Notes: generated from the sequence alone by a model not told the origin. 64,000 bases of DNA from JAICXG01 sp963801255 (GCA_963801255.1 CAWDEC010000012.1:434001-498000), one strand, 5' to 3'; shown: positions 47,512-56,250, counted from the first letter of the stretch. Translations and numbers: made by a program.

Positions 47512-48675
47512 CTAGAAGCGGCGCGAAGCGCCGCTGAACGGATTGTTAGACTGCGCGGAATTGCCAGGGCTGCCCGTGATGGCGGTGACGACGCGATCGC
47601 CTTCGTTTAAGCCTTCGGTTACTTCGGTGAAAATTCCGTCGCTGATTCCGGTTTTGATTTTCACTGGCGTCACACTCGCGCCGCGCAGCACGTAAACCGT
47701 TCGTTCGATCTGATGATCGTTAGGCTTGACTCGTGGTCCGCGGCTGGCGGCGGGCGCCGGAGTGACTTCCGGCGGGCGGAACCGCAGAGCCGCATTGCTA
47801 ATTTTGAGCACATTGTCGCGCTGCGCGCCGACGATGGAGACATTGGCCGTCATGCCAGGTTTCAGCTTAAGATCGGCGTTGTTAACGCCGATGACGGTGT
47901 CGTAGGTGACGACATTCTGCACCGTCGTCGGGGCATTGCGCACCTGCACAACATCCCCATGAAAGGTTCGGCGGGGAAAGGCGTCGACGGTGAAGTCCAC
48001 TTTTTGTCCGACGTCAACACCGCCGATATCCGCCTCCGCCACGGCCGCGTCGATTTGCATTTTGCTCAAGTCATTCGCGATCGTAAAAACGACCGGCGCG
48101 CTCAGGCTGGCGGCGACGGTCTGGCCGACATCGACGCTGCGCGAAATGACGATGCCGTCGATCGGCGAAGTGATGGTGCAATGGTCCAGATCCACTTTTG
48201 CCTTCTCGAGGGCGCCTTCCTTAATCTTCAACTGCGCTTCGGCCTGATGCAGAGCGGCGTTGGCCTGATCGAGCTCGGATTGCGCAGAGTTTTGTTTCGC
48301 GACCAACTCCTGCGTCCGCTTTTGGCTGATCTGCGCCAGCTCGAGCCCGGCCCTTGCGTTATCGAGGTCGCCTTGTGCCTGCAACACAGCCGCCTGGAAA
48401 ACGGCCGGATCGATCTCAGCCACGGTCTGTCCGGATTTAACCGGTGAATTAAAATCGACGTAAAGCTTGCTGATATTGCCTGAAATCTGGCTGCCGACTT
48501 GCACGTTCACTACGGGGTTGAGAGTACCCGTCGCGGTCACGGCCTGGGTGATGGAGCCGCGCGTAACAGCGGCGGTTTGATATTGGCTTTCCCCCTCGCG
48601 ACCGCAGCGTCGAAAGACGAAAAGCGCAAGCAACAAAACCAAGACCGCGCCACTGATAAGGATGATTCGTTTCAT
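47512..48675 (-). CDS. MacA-like periplasmic adaptor (HlyD/RND MFP family)
   Basis: The 387-residue product has an N-terminal membrane anchor ('ISGAVLVLLLALFVF'), lipoyl halves ('ATGTLNPVVNVQVGSQISGNI' and 'CTITSPIDGIVISRSVDVGQTV'), and an alpha-helical hairpin of about 90 residues between them ('LAQISQKRTQELVAKQNSAQ'). Beta-barrel and membrane-proximal domains follow. It should bridge the MacB-like permease to an outer-membrane channel not encoded here. It is the first gene of the operon. Confidence 0.9.
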   Translation of the reverse strand: MKRIILISGAVLVLLLALFVFRRCGREGESQYQTAAVTRGSITQAVTATGTLNPVVNVQVGSQISGNISKLYVDFNSPVKSGQTVAEIDPAVFQAAVLQAQGDLDNARAGLELAQISQKRTQELVAKQNSAQSELDQANAALHQAEAQLKIKEGALEKAKVDLDHCTITSPIDGIVISRSVDVGQTVAASLSAPVVFTIANDLSKMQIDAAVAEADIGGVDVGQKVDFTVDAFPRRTFHGDVVQVRNAPTTVQNVVTYDTVIGVNNADLKLKPGMTANVSIVGAQRDNVLKISNAALRFRPPEVTPAPAASRGPRVKPNDHQIERTVYVLRGASVTPVKIKTGISDGIFTEVTEGLNEGDRVVTAITGSPGNSAQSNNPFSGASRRF

Positions 48676-48748
48676 GAAAAATGCCGCCGACTTCGCGCCG
48701 GCAGCTATTATTAAGACCGGTCGGCACCGGAATTAGTTACAAGAAACC

Positions 48749-49543
48749 ATGCGCCGCTATCTGGAAATCTACTCGATCATGCTGCGCAACTCGCTCATTC
48801 GCGAGCTGAGCTTCAAGGCCAATTTCATCCTCTGGATGATCGTGGAGGTACTTTGGTTTTGCGGCCAGATTCTTTTCTTCAGCATCATCTTTGGACAGGT
48901 CGACAAAATTGGGGACTGGACGAAATGGGAAGTCGTTTTGCTCGTCGGCACGCACCAGATCATAGCGCAGCTCTTTCAGGCATTCTTCTTCGTCAACGTC
49001 GCCAATGTCCCCGAGCTGGTGCGCACGGGAAAACTCGACTCGCTTCTCGTTCTGCCGCTCGACAGTCAGTTTGTCGTTTCGACAAAACAGTTCGGACTGG
49101 ACAGTGTGGTCAACGCGCTCCTCGGCGCAATTGTGGTCATCTTTTCGTTAAGCAAGCTGCACGTCGTTCCGGGGCTGGTCGCCATTATGCTCTATCTCGT
49201 CGCCCTCGGCTTCGGGATCGCAATCCATTACTCGATCATGCTCACCCTGGCGGCGGTCAGCTTTTGGATCGTTCGCGCGCAAGGTCTGGTCTACGGTTAC
49301 TTCAATTTCCTCAACATCGCGCGGTATCCGGACGTCATTTTCCCCAAAATTTTCCGGCTCGTTTTCGGCTGGTTCATTCCGGTGGTGATTGTGGCCAATA
49401 TTCCGGCGCGACTGCTCATCAAGTCGTTAGGCCAGCCGAGCTGGCTCATGCTTCATCTCGTTGTCGCAGGGACGATTGCGGCCCTAATCAGCCGTGCATT
49501 CTGGTATTGGGCCCTCCAGCATTATTCGAGCGCCAGTTCCTGA
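48749..49543 (+). CDS. ABC-2 type permease (DUF990-like)
   Basis: The 264-residue product has six membrane segments. 'ANFILWMIVEVLWFCGQILFFSIIFG' and 'PDVIFPKIFRLVFGWFIPVVIVANIPAR' are characteristic of the DUF990/ABC2_membrane_6 family, usually found as a pair of permeases with an ATPase. Here neither the second permease nor an ATPase is adjacent: upstream is the divergent MacA-like gene, downstream a DksA-like gene. Substrate is unknown. One exact 9-mer lies near the 3' end (49424). Confidence 0.82.
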   Translation: MRRYLEIYSIMLRNSLIRELSFKANFILWMIVEVLWFCGQILFFSIIFGQVDKIGDWTKWEVVLLVGTHQIIAQLFQAFFFVNVANVPELVRTGKLDSLLVLPLDSQFVVSTKQFGLDSVVNALLGAIVVIFSLSKLHVVPGLVAIMLYLVALGFGIAIHYSIMLTLAAVSFWIVRAQGLVYGYFNFLNIARYPDVIFPKIFRLVFGWFIPVVIVANIPARLLIKSLGQPSWLMLHLVVAGTIAALISRAFWYWALQHYSSASS

Positions 49544-49677
49544 GGCCAGCCCTTGGAATGGAGAAAGCGGAAGGCCAGAAATCGCTCCAAAACCGCTTGC
49601 ACCAAAATCTAATTGCCCTTAATTACCCTCCCTTCCGTCCGGACAAGAGGAAAACATACCCGGAATTGCTCAGCTTT

Positions 49678-50430
49678 ATGGCCCGTTCAAGCAAGAAATC
49701 AGCACCAAAAAAAACCGCGAGAAAAGCTGCTCCGAAGGCCGCCACGAAAAAGGCTGCGTCGCGCAAGACCTCTGTCGTGGCAAAGAAACCGGCCACGGCA
49801 AAAAAAATCAAACCGAGCAACAGTAAATCCTCGAAGCCCGCGAAAACGTTGAAGGCTGCGGTGGCAGCAACTCGTTCCGCGAACGGCAAGCCAAGGAAGC
49901 TCGGCAAGGGCACGGAAACGATGGTTATCATCGGCAACAACCACAAGACGAACGAGCGTCGGCTCGATCCTTTCATCCGCGGGCAGAAGGAGAAGCTCCT
50001 GCAGCTGCGCGATGCCATGGTCGATTCGATGGCGGGAGTCGCGCAGGATACCTTACGCGCCCGTGCGGAGGGCAGCGAAGCTTCTGCTTTCGGAATGCAT
50101 CAGGCCGATGCCGGAAGCGACGCCTACGATCGCGATTTCGCGCTCAGCCTTCTGTCGCAGGAACAAGACGCGTTGTACGAGATCGACGAAGCCTTGAAAC
50201 GAATCGACCTGGGCACCTACGGAAAATGCGAGATGTCGGGTAAACCGATTTCGCACGCACGCCTGGAGGCAATCCCGTTCGCGCGTTTCACTGTGGAGTG
50301 CCAGTCGCAATTGGAAAAGCAGAACAAGGCGACGCGCGTCCGCCAATCGGTCACCTCACTTTTCGGTCTCACCGACGATGAATCGCGAGAAGGTGAGGAA
50401 GAGGAAGTCCCGGCCGATACCAAGGATTAA
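49678..50430 (+). CDS. DksA/TraR-family protein with Lys/Ala-rich histone-H1-like N-terminus
   Basis: The 250-residue product has an extreme basic N-terminus (about 1-75, Lys/Ala/Ser repeats such as 'KKTARKAAPKAATKKAASRK'). A coiled coil follows (105-165), then a DksA-type zinc-finger region 'YGKCEMSGKPISHARLEAIP...FTVECQ'. Only two of the four zinc Cys remain: 'CEMSG' replaces CExCG and 'TVEC' replaces CVxC. Zinc binding is doubtful, though the fold may persist. DksA proteins bind the RNA polymerase secondary channel; the tail suggests DNA binding as well. bL33 and bS18 genes follow closely. Confidence 0.8.
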   Translation: MARSSKKSAPKKTARKAAPKAATKKAASRKTSVVAKKPATAKKIKPSNSKSSKPAKTLKAAVAATRSANGKPRKLGKGTETMVIIGNNHKTNERRLDPFIRGQKEKLLQLRDAMVDSMAGVAQDTLRARAEGSEASAFGMHQADAGSDAYDRDFALSLLSQEQDALYEIDEALKRIDLGTYGKCEMSGKPISHARLEAIPFARFTVECQSQLEKQNKATRVRQSVTSLFGLTDDESREGEEEEVPADTKD

Positions 50431-50435
50431 CGAAC

Positions 50436-50609
50436 ATGCCGCAAGAAATTATCACTCTCGAATGCACCGAAGCGAAAGCGGCCGGGGCGCCCGCTTCGCG
50501 CTACATGAGCACGCGAAACAAAAAAAGCCCACGGACCCCGAATCGCCTGGAGAAAAAGAAATACAATCCGTTCTTGAAGCGGCATACTCTGCATCGCGAG
50601 ACTCGATAA
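50436..50609 (+). CDS. rpmG: 50S ribosomal protein bL33
   Basis: The 57-residue product reads 'QEIITLECTEAKAAG', 'RYMSTRNKKSPRTPNRLEKK' and 'YNPFLKRHTLHRETR', a typical bL33. Only one Cys is present, so this is the zinc-independent form. It starts five bases after the DksA-like stop and ends one base before bS18, so the three genes are probably cotranscribed. The longer family form with insertion around residues 14-20 is used here. Confidence 0.92.
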   Translation: MPQEIITLECTEAKAAGAPASRYMSTRNKKSPRTPNRLEKKKYNPFLKRHTLHRETR

Positions 50610-50610
50610 T

Positions 50611-50850
50611 ATGCAACCCAAAACTGCTAAACGCCGTTCCGCTTTTCGTCGCGCTAATCGAACCATGCCCCGCCGCCGCATCGATATTGCGGCTGAAGCG
50701 ATCGACTACAAGAACCCGGATCTGCTCAGAAAATTTGTGACCGAAAGCGGAAAGATCCTGCCGCGCCGTGTGACGGGGATGCCGGCGCACATGCACCGCA
50801 AGATCACGCGCGAAATCAAGCGCAGCCGTTCGGCGCTCTTGATGAAGTAG
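50611..50850 (+). CDS. rpsR: 30S ribosomal protein bS18
   Basis: The 79-residue product reads 'IDYKNPDLLRKFVTESGKILPRRVTG' and 'HRKITREIKRSRSALLMK', both standard for bS18, which binds uS6 and 16S rRNA on the platform. The usual partners rpsF, ssb and rplI are not adjacent; bL33 is. The basic N-terminus is slightly extended. Confidence 0.95.
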   Translation: MQPKTAKRRSAFRRANRTMPRRRIDIAAEAIDYKNPDLLRKFVTESGKILPRRVTGMPAHMHRKITREIKRSRSALLMK

Positions 50851-50929
50851 AGGCTGGCCAGGACGGCGTCTCTTTCTGCAGGCCCCCCAATGCGCGGAAG
50901 CGTCGGAAATCTTCGCTTAGTCGAACCGA

Positions 50930-51235
50930 TTATTTTTGCTCAAGAGCGTGCGCAGGCGGCGAAGTGGCTTCCACGGCGCTAAGCGTCTCCAAGATTTTGT
51001 AGGTGTGCTCGGCGCCCTTCGGCACAGCGGAGGAATCGCCCACGTTCAAGATGACCGTCTGACCTTCGATGTGGAGTTCAGCGCGACCTTTGAGGACGTA
51101 TCCCACAGTTTCGCAGGGGTGTTCGGAGATCGGCCGCGATGGGAGGTCGTACGGGAAATCACCCGCGCGGCTTCCCCGAAACGAGCGGCCAGCCGGCGGG
51201 TGAAAAATTGGAGGAATAGAGATCGACTCGCGCGG
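50930..51235 (-). pseudogene. Cupin-domain coding segment without a start codon
   Basis: The minus-strand frame codes for 101 residues that read as a cupin: 'HPPAGRSFRGSRAGDFPYDL', 'HPCETVGYVLKGRAELHIEG' (motif 1 with His and Glu) and 'VGDSSAVPKGAEHTYKIL' (motif 2). No ATG, GTG or TTG precedes the conserved part. The frame begins directly after, and in phase with, the TAG stop of the upstream gene at 51236. It may be a gene remnant, a rare ATT/ATC start, or a readthrough extension of the upstream product. Confidence 0.6.
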
Positions 51236-51952
51236 CTACGGAAGGACGCGATCGGTCAATGTGTCGTGATGCAGAGCGCAATGCTGACGGAGCTCAAACC
51301 AACCGCCGGCGCTTTTGCCTGTCTGCGCAATGCTGGTCTTCTCGCCCTCGGCGTACTTTTCCCAGCTGTCGTAACGCACAATGCCAAGGAAATTCCACGG
51401 CGCGCCTTCCAAATGCGCCATCAACACATTCCCTGAAGCGGTGTCGCCCGGAGTCGCTTCACTCAACATTTTCTCCAGATCCTCGCGATGACCGGGCGCG
51501 GCCCGATAATCGGAAACAATATAGACGGAGCCGGAACTCTTCGAGGCATCGTCGAGACCAAGCGCCTTTGAGAAATCAGCCCACGATGGACCGGCGACAA
51601 AGGTGTCAGTGTGCCATTCGCTGAGCAGACGTTGTTGAGGTGTCATCGGCGTGCCACTCATGTCCACGGTAGCCTTGGCGCCGATGTGCTCGACAGCTGC
51701 GTAATCCCAGGAATCGCCATCCTGATGTCGCAGGACGATTCCTTTGCGATCGGGATGGTCTGGATCCGGCTGCTTGATCCAATCCTCCAGCTCTTTTGCT
51801 TTGCCGAGGGCGGCTTTGACTATGAAGACATGATAAACGTCGGTTCGCTTTGAAACCGTGTTCCCTTTTGCTGCGACCGAGTCTTGCTGTCCATGCAAGG
51901 CAGCGAGTGGCATGAAGGCAAAGAGCGCGAGGGCGCGAGTGAGTAATTTCAT
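51236..51952 (-). CDS. Secreted protein, probable tandem ABM-like fold
   Basis: The 238-residue product has a signal peptide ('TRALALFAFMPLAALHGQQ'). Two related halves follow: 'DVYHVFIVKAALGKAKELEDWIK' and 'GSVYIVSDYRAAPGHREDLEKML'. Each looks like a beta-strand plus helix of a dimeric alpha/beta barrel. No catalytic residues are identifiable. It ends in 'HHDTLTDRVLP' and TAG, after which a cupin-like segment continues in the same frame. Confidence 0.6.
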   Translation of the reverse strand: MKLLTRALALFAFMPLAALHGQQDSVAAKGNTVSKRTDVYHVFIVKAALGKAKELEDWIKQPDPDHPDRKGIVLRHQDGDSWDYAAVEHIGAKATVDMSGTPMTPQQRLLSEWHTDTFVAGPSWADFSKALGLDDASKSSGSVYIVSDYRAAPGHREDLEKMLSEATPGDTASGNVLMAHLEGAPWNFLGIVRYDSWEKYAEGEKTSIAQTGKSAGGWFELRQHCALHHDTLTDRVLP

Positions 51953-52046
51953 TTTTTCTTTCTGTTAACTGGCTAGTGACTTGGGCGCGAGGTATTTCAG
52001 CTTCGCCATCCCATGTCAAGCCTAACAATGCCCCGTGGAGGCCTCG

Positions 52047-52409
52047 TTAGGCTTTGCGGCTCCGTTCGCCTTGCTCGATCAATTTCCAGAATTCGCGCGT
52101 TTTGCCGAGCTGATCGTCTTCCGCCATTGGCAGTTTGCTGCGGAAAAGGAAGTCGCGCAGCGTGTTCTTGTGCAGCACGCGGTGCACCGTCACACCCTCC
52201 GGGCTGCGCTCGAAGTAGATGCGATAGTCTTTTGCCCGATAGCGGTAGAGCTTTTTTTTCTCCCGCTCGATCACGCCAAAATGTTTGCCATCCAGATTAT
52301 CGAGGTCTTCGGGAAGAATCTGAAACTCGGCCAGCAAATCGAGCTGGAGCGCTTTCGGCAACGCCGCCATCTCCGCCGCACTCAGCTCATTAAAGATAAT
52401 TTGAAACAT
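52047..52409 (-). CDS. RelE/ParE-like small protein
   Basis: The 120-residue product has a helical N-terminus and a beta-rich core, 'KKLYRYRAKDYRIYFERSPEGVTVHRVLHKNTL', the strand pattern of RelE/ParE toxins with a central Arg-Tyr. No antitoxin gene is adjacent, and the protein may be a domesticated relative. It lies 76 bases after alr on the same strand and could be the last gene of that operon. Its stop TAA lies inside an exact 9-mer (52044-52052). Confidence 0.6.
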   Translation of the reverse strand: MFQIIFNELSAAEMAALPKALQLDLLAEFQILPEDLDNLDGKHFGVIEREKKKLYRYRAKDYRIYFERSPEGVTVHRVLHKNTLRDFLFRSKLPMAEDDQLGKTREFWKLIEQGERSRKA

Positions 52410-52485
52410 GGGTTCGAGTGCTGATTCGTGAATCGGAAAGCTTCACGATTCCCCGCGCGCGATCACGAAACCACGAATCTCGGCC

Positions 52486-53577
52486 CTACAAGTAAACCCG
52501 GCGCGCCCGGCTGCCAATGCCGGTAAAAATCTCCCATGGAATTGTCCCTGCCCGCTCCGCCACTTCCGCTGCCAGAATTTCTTCGTCGCCCTGTTTACCC
52601 ATGAGAATGACCTCATCTCCAAGGCCAACGTTAGGCACAGCCGAGACGTCGACCATCGTCAGGTCCATCGTGATTCGGCCGAGCACGAGGCAACGCTGGC
52701 CGCCGACCAGGACCGAAGCTTCGCGGTTGGATTGCGCACGCGGAAAACCATCGGCATACCCGGCGCTGATCGTTGCGACGCGCATCGGCCGCGGTGTGAT
52801 GAAGGTGCGGCCATAGCTCACGCTCCGGCCTGGCGGCAAATCGCGAAGGAGAGCGATGCGCGACTTCAGGGTCATGATCGGCCGAAGAAACTTCTGTTCG
52901 TTAGGCAAAGGTGAAGAGCCGTAGAGCATGAGGCCGGCGCGCACGATGTCGAAACGATGTTGCGCAAAGGCCAGAATCCCGGCGCTGAGCAGGACATGCA
53001 CTTTGTAGTCGCCCGGCACGCGCATCCGCATTTGCCTAACGAGCAATGCGAACTGCGTCAGCTGTCTTTCCGTGAAAGCAAAATCTTCTTCCGCGACGGG
53101 CAGGTGTGTCGAAATGCTGTGCAGCCGCACCTGAGAAAGCTGCGAGATCTTTTCCAGCTCGCCGAGCGCTTCGTCCTGCCAGCAACCCATGCGCCCCATC
53201 CCGGTGTCGATGCCAAAGTTGAGCGGGCTGCCCTTGAAGGCGCGGGCTTCCTCGAAACTTGAAACGGTGGCGATGAATCCATGTTCGACGATCGCTGCCC
53301 GCTCCTGCGGCAGTGCAGGGCCAAGGATGAGAATTGGGTGCGCGATCCCGCTGGCGCGCAGCTCCAGTGCCTCGTGCAGGTTCGCCACGCCGAAAAGCTG
53401 TGCGTCATCTTGCAGCGCGTCGGCCACTTCGATCATGCCGTGGCCATAACCGTTGGCTTTTACGACGGCGAGCAGTTCAGTCTCGGGACCGATGCGTTCG
53501 CGCGTAACGCGCGCATTGTGGCGCAGAGCTCCTCGATCGATCTCCGCCCAGCAACGATCAGTGCCTGACGAATTCAT
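52486..53577 (-). CDS. alr: Alanine racemase
   Basis: The 363-residue, fold-type III PLP enzyme makes D-alanine for peptidoglycan. The PLP lysine is in 'LLAVVKANGYGHGMIEVA'. 'HLPVAEEDFAFTERQLTQF', 'VRAGLMLYG' and the catalytic Tyr region 'SVSYGRTFITPRPMRVATIS' are present, as is 'VGLGDEVILMGKQGDEEI' in the C-terminal barrel. Its ATG overlaps the tsaB stop by four bases, so expression is coupled. Exact 9-mers lie at 52898 and 53034. Confidence 0.95.
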   Translation of the reverse strand: MNSSGTDRCWAEIDRGALRHNARVTRERIGPETELLAVVKANGYGHGMIEVADALQDDAQLFGVANLHEALELRASGIAHPILILGPALPQERAAIVEHGFIATVSSFEEARAFKGSPLNFGIDTGMGRMGCWQDEALGELEKISQLSQVRLHSISTHLPVAEEDFAFTERQLTQFALLVRQMRMRVPGDYKVHVLLSAGILAFAQHRFDIVRAGLMLYGSSPLPNEQKFLRPIMTLKSRIALLRDLPPGRSVSYGRTFITPRPMRVATISAGYADGFPRAQSNREASVLVGGQRCLVLGRITMDLTMVDVSAVPNVGLGDEVILMGKQGDEEILAAEVAERAGTIPWEIFTGIGSRARRVYL

Positions 53578-54167
53578 TTTTTTGCAGTCGTGATATAGGG
53601 CGTGCGCAAATAAATTGGCTGCAGCGGTTCCTCGCTGAAATCTTTCGCTCGCAGGGCAAGCTCAGCCAGACGCAGCGCCGATGGATGCTCGATCGAAATC
53701 CGGTCGAACGCCGTCAAGTGTTCGGTGGCAAAGATTGGCACACCATTGGCCCTCTGCGCTTTCCCTCGAACCTCCTCGGGCGTGCCCAGTGATGGTCCTT
53801 CCAGACATTCTCCATTTGCGACTGATGCAAAGTAAAACGTGCCCCGCCGCGCATTGCCGATGACACAATAAGCCACCTCATCGAAGGCCACGATCGATGG
53901 TAAACCGACCAGTCTCGCACTGGATGCTGCGCGCAAGCCGAGCGCGGTCGCAATCGCGATGCGCACTCCGGCATAGGATCCCGGACCGAGCCCAACGACA
54001 ATGATGTCGGGCGGCGCGGTGGCTTGATAAATTTCCTGGAGATTCTCGTAGAAAAAACCGGAGTCTTTTCGATCCGCCGGGAAAGTGCGGAATTCTCGCA
54101 TTTCACCTCGGTCGCAAAGGGCGATACTGCCGACGGCGGAAGAAAGTTCGAGGGCGAGGACTTTCAC
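53574..54167 (-). CDS. tsaB: tRNA threonylcarbamoyladenosine biosynthesis protein TsaB
   Basis: The 197-residue product opens 'VLALELSSAVGSIAL', the actin-like nucleotide fold, and carries 'DIIVVGLGPGSYAGVRIAIATALGLR', the TsaB signature. TsaB works with TsaD and TsaE to make t6A37 in ANN-decoding tRNAs. The start is GTG at 54167, overlapping the tsaE stop (ATGTGA), with AGGAGG four bases upstream. It is directly followed by alr. Confidence 0.92.
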   Translation of the reverse strand: MKVLALELSSAVGSIALCDRGEMREFRTFPADRKDSGFFYENLQEIYQATAPPDIIVVGLGPGSYAGVRIAIATALGLRAASSARLVGLPSIVAFDEVAYCVIGNARRGTFYFASVANGECLEGPSLGTPEEVRGKAQRANGVPIFATEHLTAFDRISIEHPSALRLAELALRAKDFSEEPLQPIYLRTPYITTAKK

Positions 54168-54583
54168 ATTTCCTCCTCGGTGATCGTCCGGCACCTCTCG
54201 TCCACAATCTCAAGTCGTAACCACCGCGTCCGTTTCGGCAAAACTTGCGCAAACCGATCGGCCCACTCGACTACGCAAATGCCACCGTCCTCGAGGTAAT
54301 CGTCGAACCCAAGCTCGTCAATTTCCGCCCGCGACCCCAGCCGATAAAAATCAAAATGAAAGACCGGCAAGCGACCGCCGCCATATTCGTGCACGAGGGT
54401 AAAGGTGGGACTGGTCGCTTCCTCGGTGCTCTCGAGACCCTGAAGCAGGCCTTTGACAAAATGGGTCTTGCCCGCGCCGAGATCGCCGATGAGCGCCACC
54501 ACATCGTTAGGCTGAAGCTGCCACGCCCATTCGTTTGCGAAGTTGATAGTCTCTTCCACGCTAGTGGAAATGTGTGTAGCCAT
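54164..54583 (-). CDS. tsaE: tRNA threonylcarbamoyladenosine biosynthesis ATPase TsaE
   Basis: The 139-residue product has the P-loop 'VVALIGDLGAGKTHFVKGL', switch region 'TSPTFTLVHEYGG' and 'FHFDFYRLGSRAEIDELGFDDYL', all diagnostic for TsaE. The start at 54583 ('MATHISTSVEE') lies inside the 3' end of thiL; a longer frame upstream only reads through thiL in another phase. Its stop overlaps the tsaB start. One exact 9-mer at 54504. Confidence 0.93.
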   Translation of the reverse strand: MATHISTSVEETINFANEWAWQLQPNDVVALIGDLGAGKTHFVKGLLQGLESTEEATSPTFTLVHEYGGGRLPVFHFDFYRLGSRAEIDELGFDDYLEDGGICVVEWADRFAQVLPKRTRWLRLEIVDERCRTITEEEM

Positions 54584-55451
54584 GGAAGGAGCGGTGGGTG
54601 ACGGGTGATGGACGTCGGGTGAGATGACCGATGCGAGTAAGAGAAAGACGCATGAATTTTTTGCGCCACTTCCTTTCGAGCGCGGCAGCATCGTTAGGCG
54701 AAAGGGCGAAGAGCAACTCGTAGTCTTCGCCGTCATTAATCGCCTGCGCGATCGAGCAGCCTCGCGTCCGCGGGAGAGTCTTTTCGTCGATCTCGAAGCC
54801 AACTGCGCTGGCGTTCGCGAGACGGGGAAGATCAGCGCCGAGGCCGTCGCTCAGATCCATCATGGCGTGGATGCGAAAATGCTGCGTTAGCCAGCGCGCT
54901 TCTTTCAGTCGTGGAACGAAATTGAGGTGCCGTTTTCGAACCGAGCCGCCTAACCTTCCAGTGACATAAAGCAGATCACCGTTCTCGCCGCCGCTGCGCA
55001 GGACACATCGGCCCTTTTCGACCGAACCGGCGGCACTGATCGAGACAACGATCGGGCCGCGCGTGCTGCTGGTTTCTCCGCCCACAATCGCGACCTTGAA
55101 TCGCGCCGCAGCTCGCCTGAGGCCCTGGTAAAGTTGTTTCATCCAACGCCCTTCGCTCTCGGCCGGAGCGATAAGCGTGACGAGTGCGTACTGCGGGATA
55201 CCAGACATCGCGGCAAAATCGCTCAGGGTTCGCATCATCGCTTTCCAAGCGATCGCGCCCGGCTTTTCGTCTGGCAAAAAATGCACGCCTTCAACTACGC
55301 AATCCGTCTTAAGCAAAAGCAATTCCTCCCTTTTTGTTCCGGCCAGTACAGCACAATCGTCCCCCGGACCCACGATCACTTCGCGGCGCGACTCGAGGCG
55401 CGCGACCAGCTGAGCGATCAGCCGGTCCTCTCCCAACTCGCGCAACTTCAT
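54561..55451 (-). CDS. thiL: Thiamine-monophosphate kinase
   Basis: The 296-residue product phosphorylates TMP to thiamine diphosphate. 'VIVGPGDDCAVLAG' binds Mg-ATP, 'LLLKTDCVVEGVHFLPDEKPGAIAWKAMMRTLSDFAAMSG' is the AIR-synthase-type N-terminal core, and 'IVGGETSSTRGPIVVSISA' and 'MMDLSDGLGADLPRLA' follow. The last 20 residues overlap tsaE. It overlaps the CPBP gene by four bases (ATGA). One exact 9-mer at 54691. Confidence 0.92.
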   Translation of the reverse strand: MKLRELGEDRLIAQLVARLESRREVIVGPGDDCAVLAGTKREELLLLKTDCVVEGVHFLPDEKPGAIAWKAMMRTLSDFAAMSGIPQYALVTLIAPAESEGRWMKQLYQGLRRAAARFKVAIVGGETSSTRGPIVVSISAAGSVEKGRCVLRSGGENGDLLYVTGRLGGSVRKRHLNFVPRLKEARWLTQHFRIHAMMDLSDGLGADLPRLANASAVGFEIDEKTLPRTRGCSIAQAINDGEDYELLFALSPNDAAALERKWRKKFMRLSLTRIGHLTRRPSPVTHRSFHGYTHFH

Positions 55452-56236
55452 TGCGAGATGAGATTAGGAAAAGCGAGCGCGCTGAGGGAAAGAAAATTGA
55501 AGAGGGCATGCATGGTCATCGAAACAAGGATCGAGCCGCTCCATTCATAGGCGAGAGTAAAGCAGCTGCCGAGGATAAAAAGCGGGCCTAAACTCGGCAA
55601 ATGAGCATGCACCGCCCCGAAGAGCAGTGCATTCAGGAAAAGACCAGGACCGCGCCCGAAGTAACGCTTCAGCACGCCGTAGAGGAAGAAGCGGAAGATG
55701 AATTCCTCCGCGAAGGGCGCGATCATGACTGCCAGCACGATGATGAGAACGCGCTGTTGTAATGTTTCCGAGCCGGTAAATGTGTCGATAATCTGCTGTC
55801 GGCTTTCGCCCTCCCCGAGCAGCCAGCGCGAAATGCTGTCGGCGGCGAGCAGCAGCGGATAGGCGGCGAAGAGTAGCACAGCCGCCGTGCTCACGACGCG
55901 CCCGAAACCGAGCCGGGGAAAACCGCCTAACGACAACACGCTGAAGCCGCGCAGTTGCAAGAGCGTGGTCAGAAGAAAAACGACTGCCAGGGAAAAGCCG
56001 CCGGTGAAAACCAATTCACGCGTGCCAATAACGGCATGCTCGATCTGCGTGGCATAGACTACATTGAGAATAAACCAGCCAACCAGAATGAGCGCCGCGA
56101 TCGCTTCCGGGAAGCCCAGCTGCCTCTCGCCTAACGAAACCGCGCCTCCGGTGCGGGCCGAAACCTGGCGATAAAGGGAGAGATATACATACAGCCCGGC
56201 GGCAACGAGCAGCGTGTTGATCAGGCTGTCGAACAT
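55448..56236 (-). CDS. CPBP family intramembrane endopeptidase
   Basis: The 262-residue product has about seven membrane helices. The CPBP (Rce1-like) motifs are 'IAPFAEEFIFRFFLYGVL' (EExxxR), 'NALLFGAVHAHLPS' (FxxxH) and 'SMTMHALFNFLS' (HxxxN). Members cleave peptides within membranes or process bacteriocin-like substrates. It sits between sppA and thiL in a tightly packed operon. Exact 9-mers at 55925 and 56129. Confidence 0.88.
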   Translation of the reverse strand: MFDSLINTLLVAAGLYVYLSLYRQVSARTGGAVSLGERQLGFPEAIAALILVGWFILNVVYATQIEHAVIGTRELVFTGGFSLAVVFLLTTLLQLRGFSVLSLGGFPRLGFGRVVSTAAVLLFAAYPLLLAADSISRWLLGEGESRQQIIDTFTGSETLQQRVLIIVLAVMIAPFAEEFIFRFFLYGVLKRYFGRGPGLFLNALLFGAVHAHLPSLGPLFILGSCFTLAYEWSGSILVSMTMHALFNFLSLSALAFPNLISQ

Positions 56237-56250
56237 CGGCCGCCGCGTCG

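Noticed and set aside
50936..51436. 166-codon plus-strand ORF
   Set aside because: Antisense to the cupin segment and the secreted ABM-like gene, both of which have recognisable conserved motifs on the minus strand.
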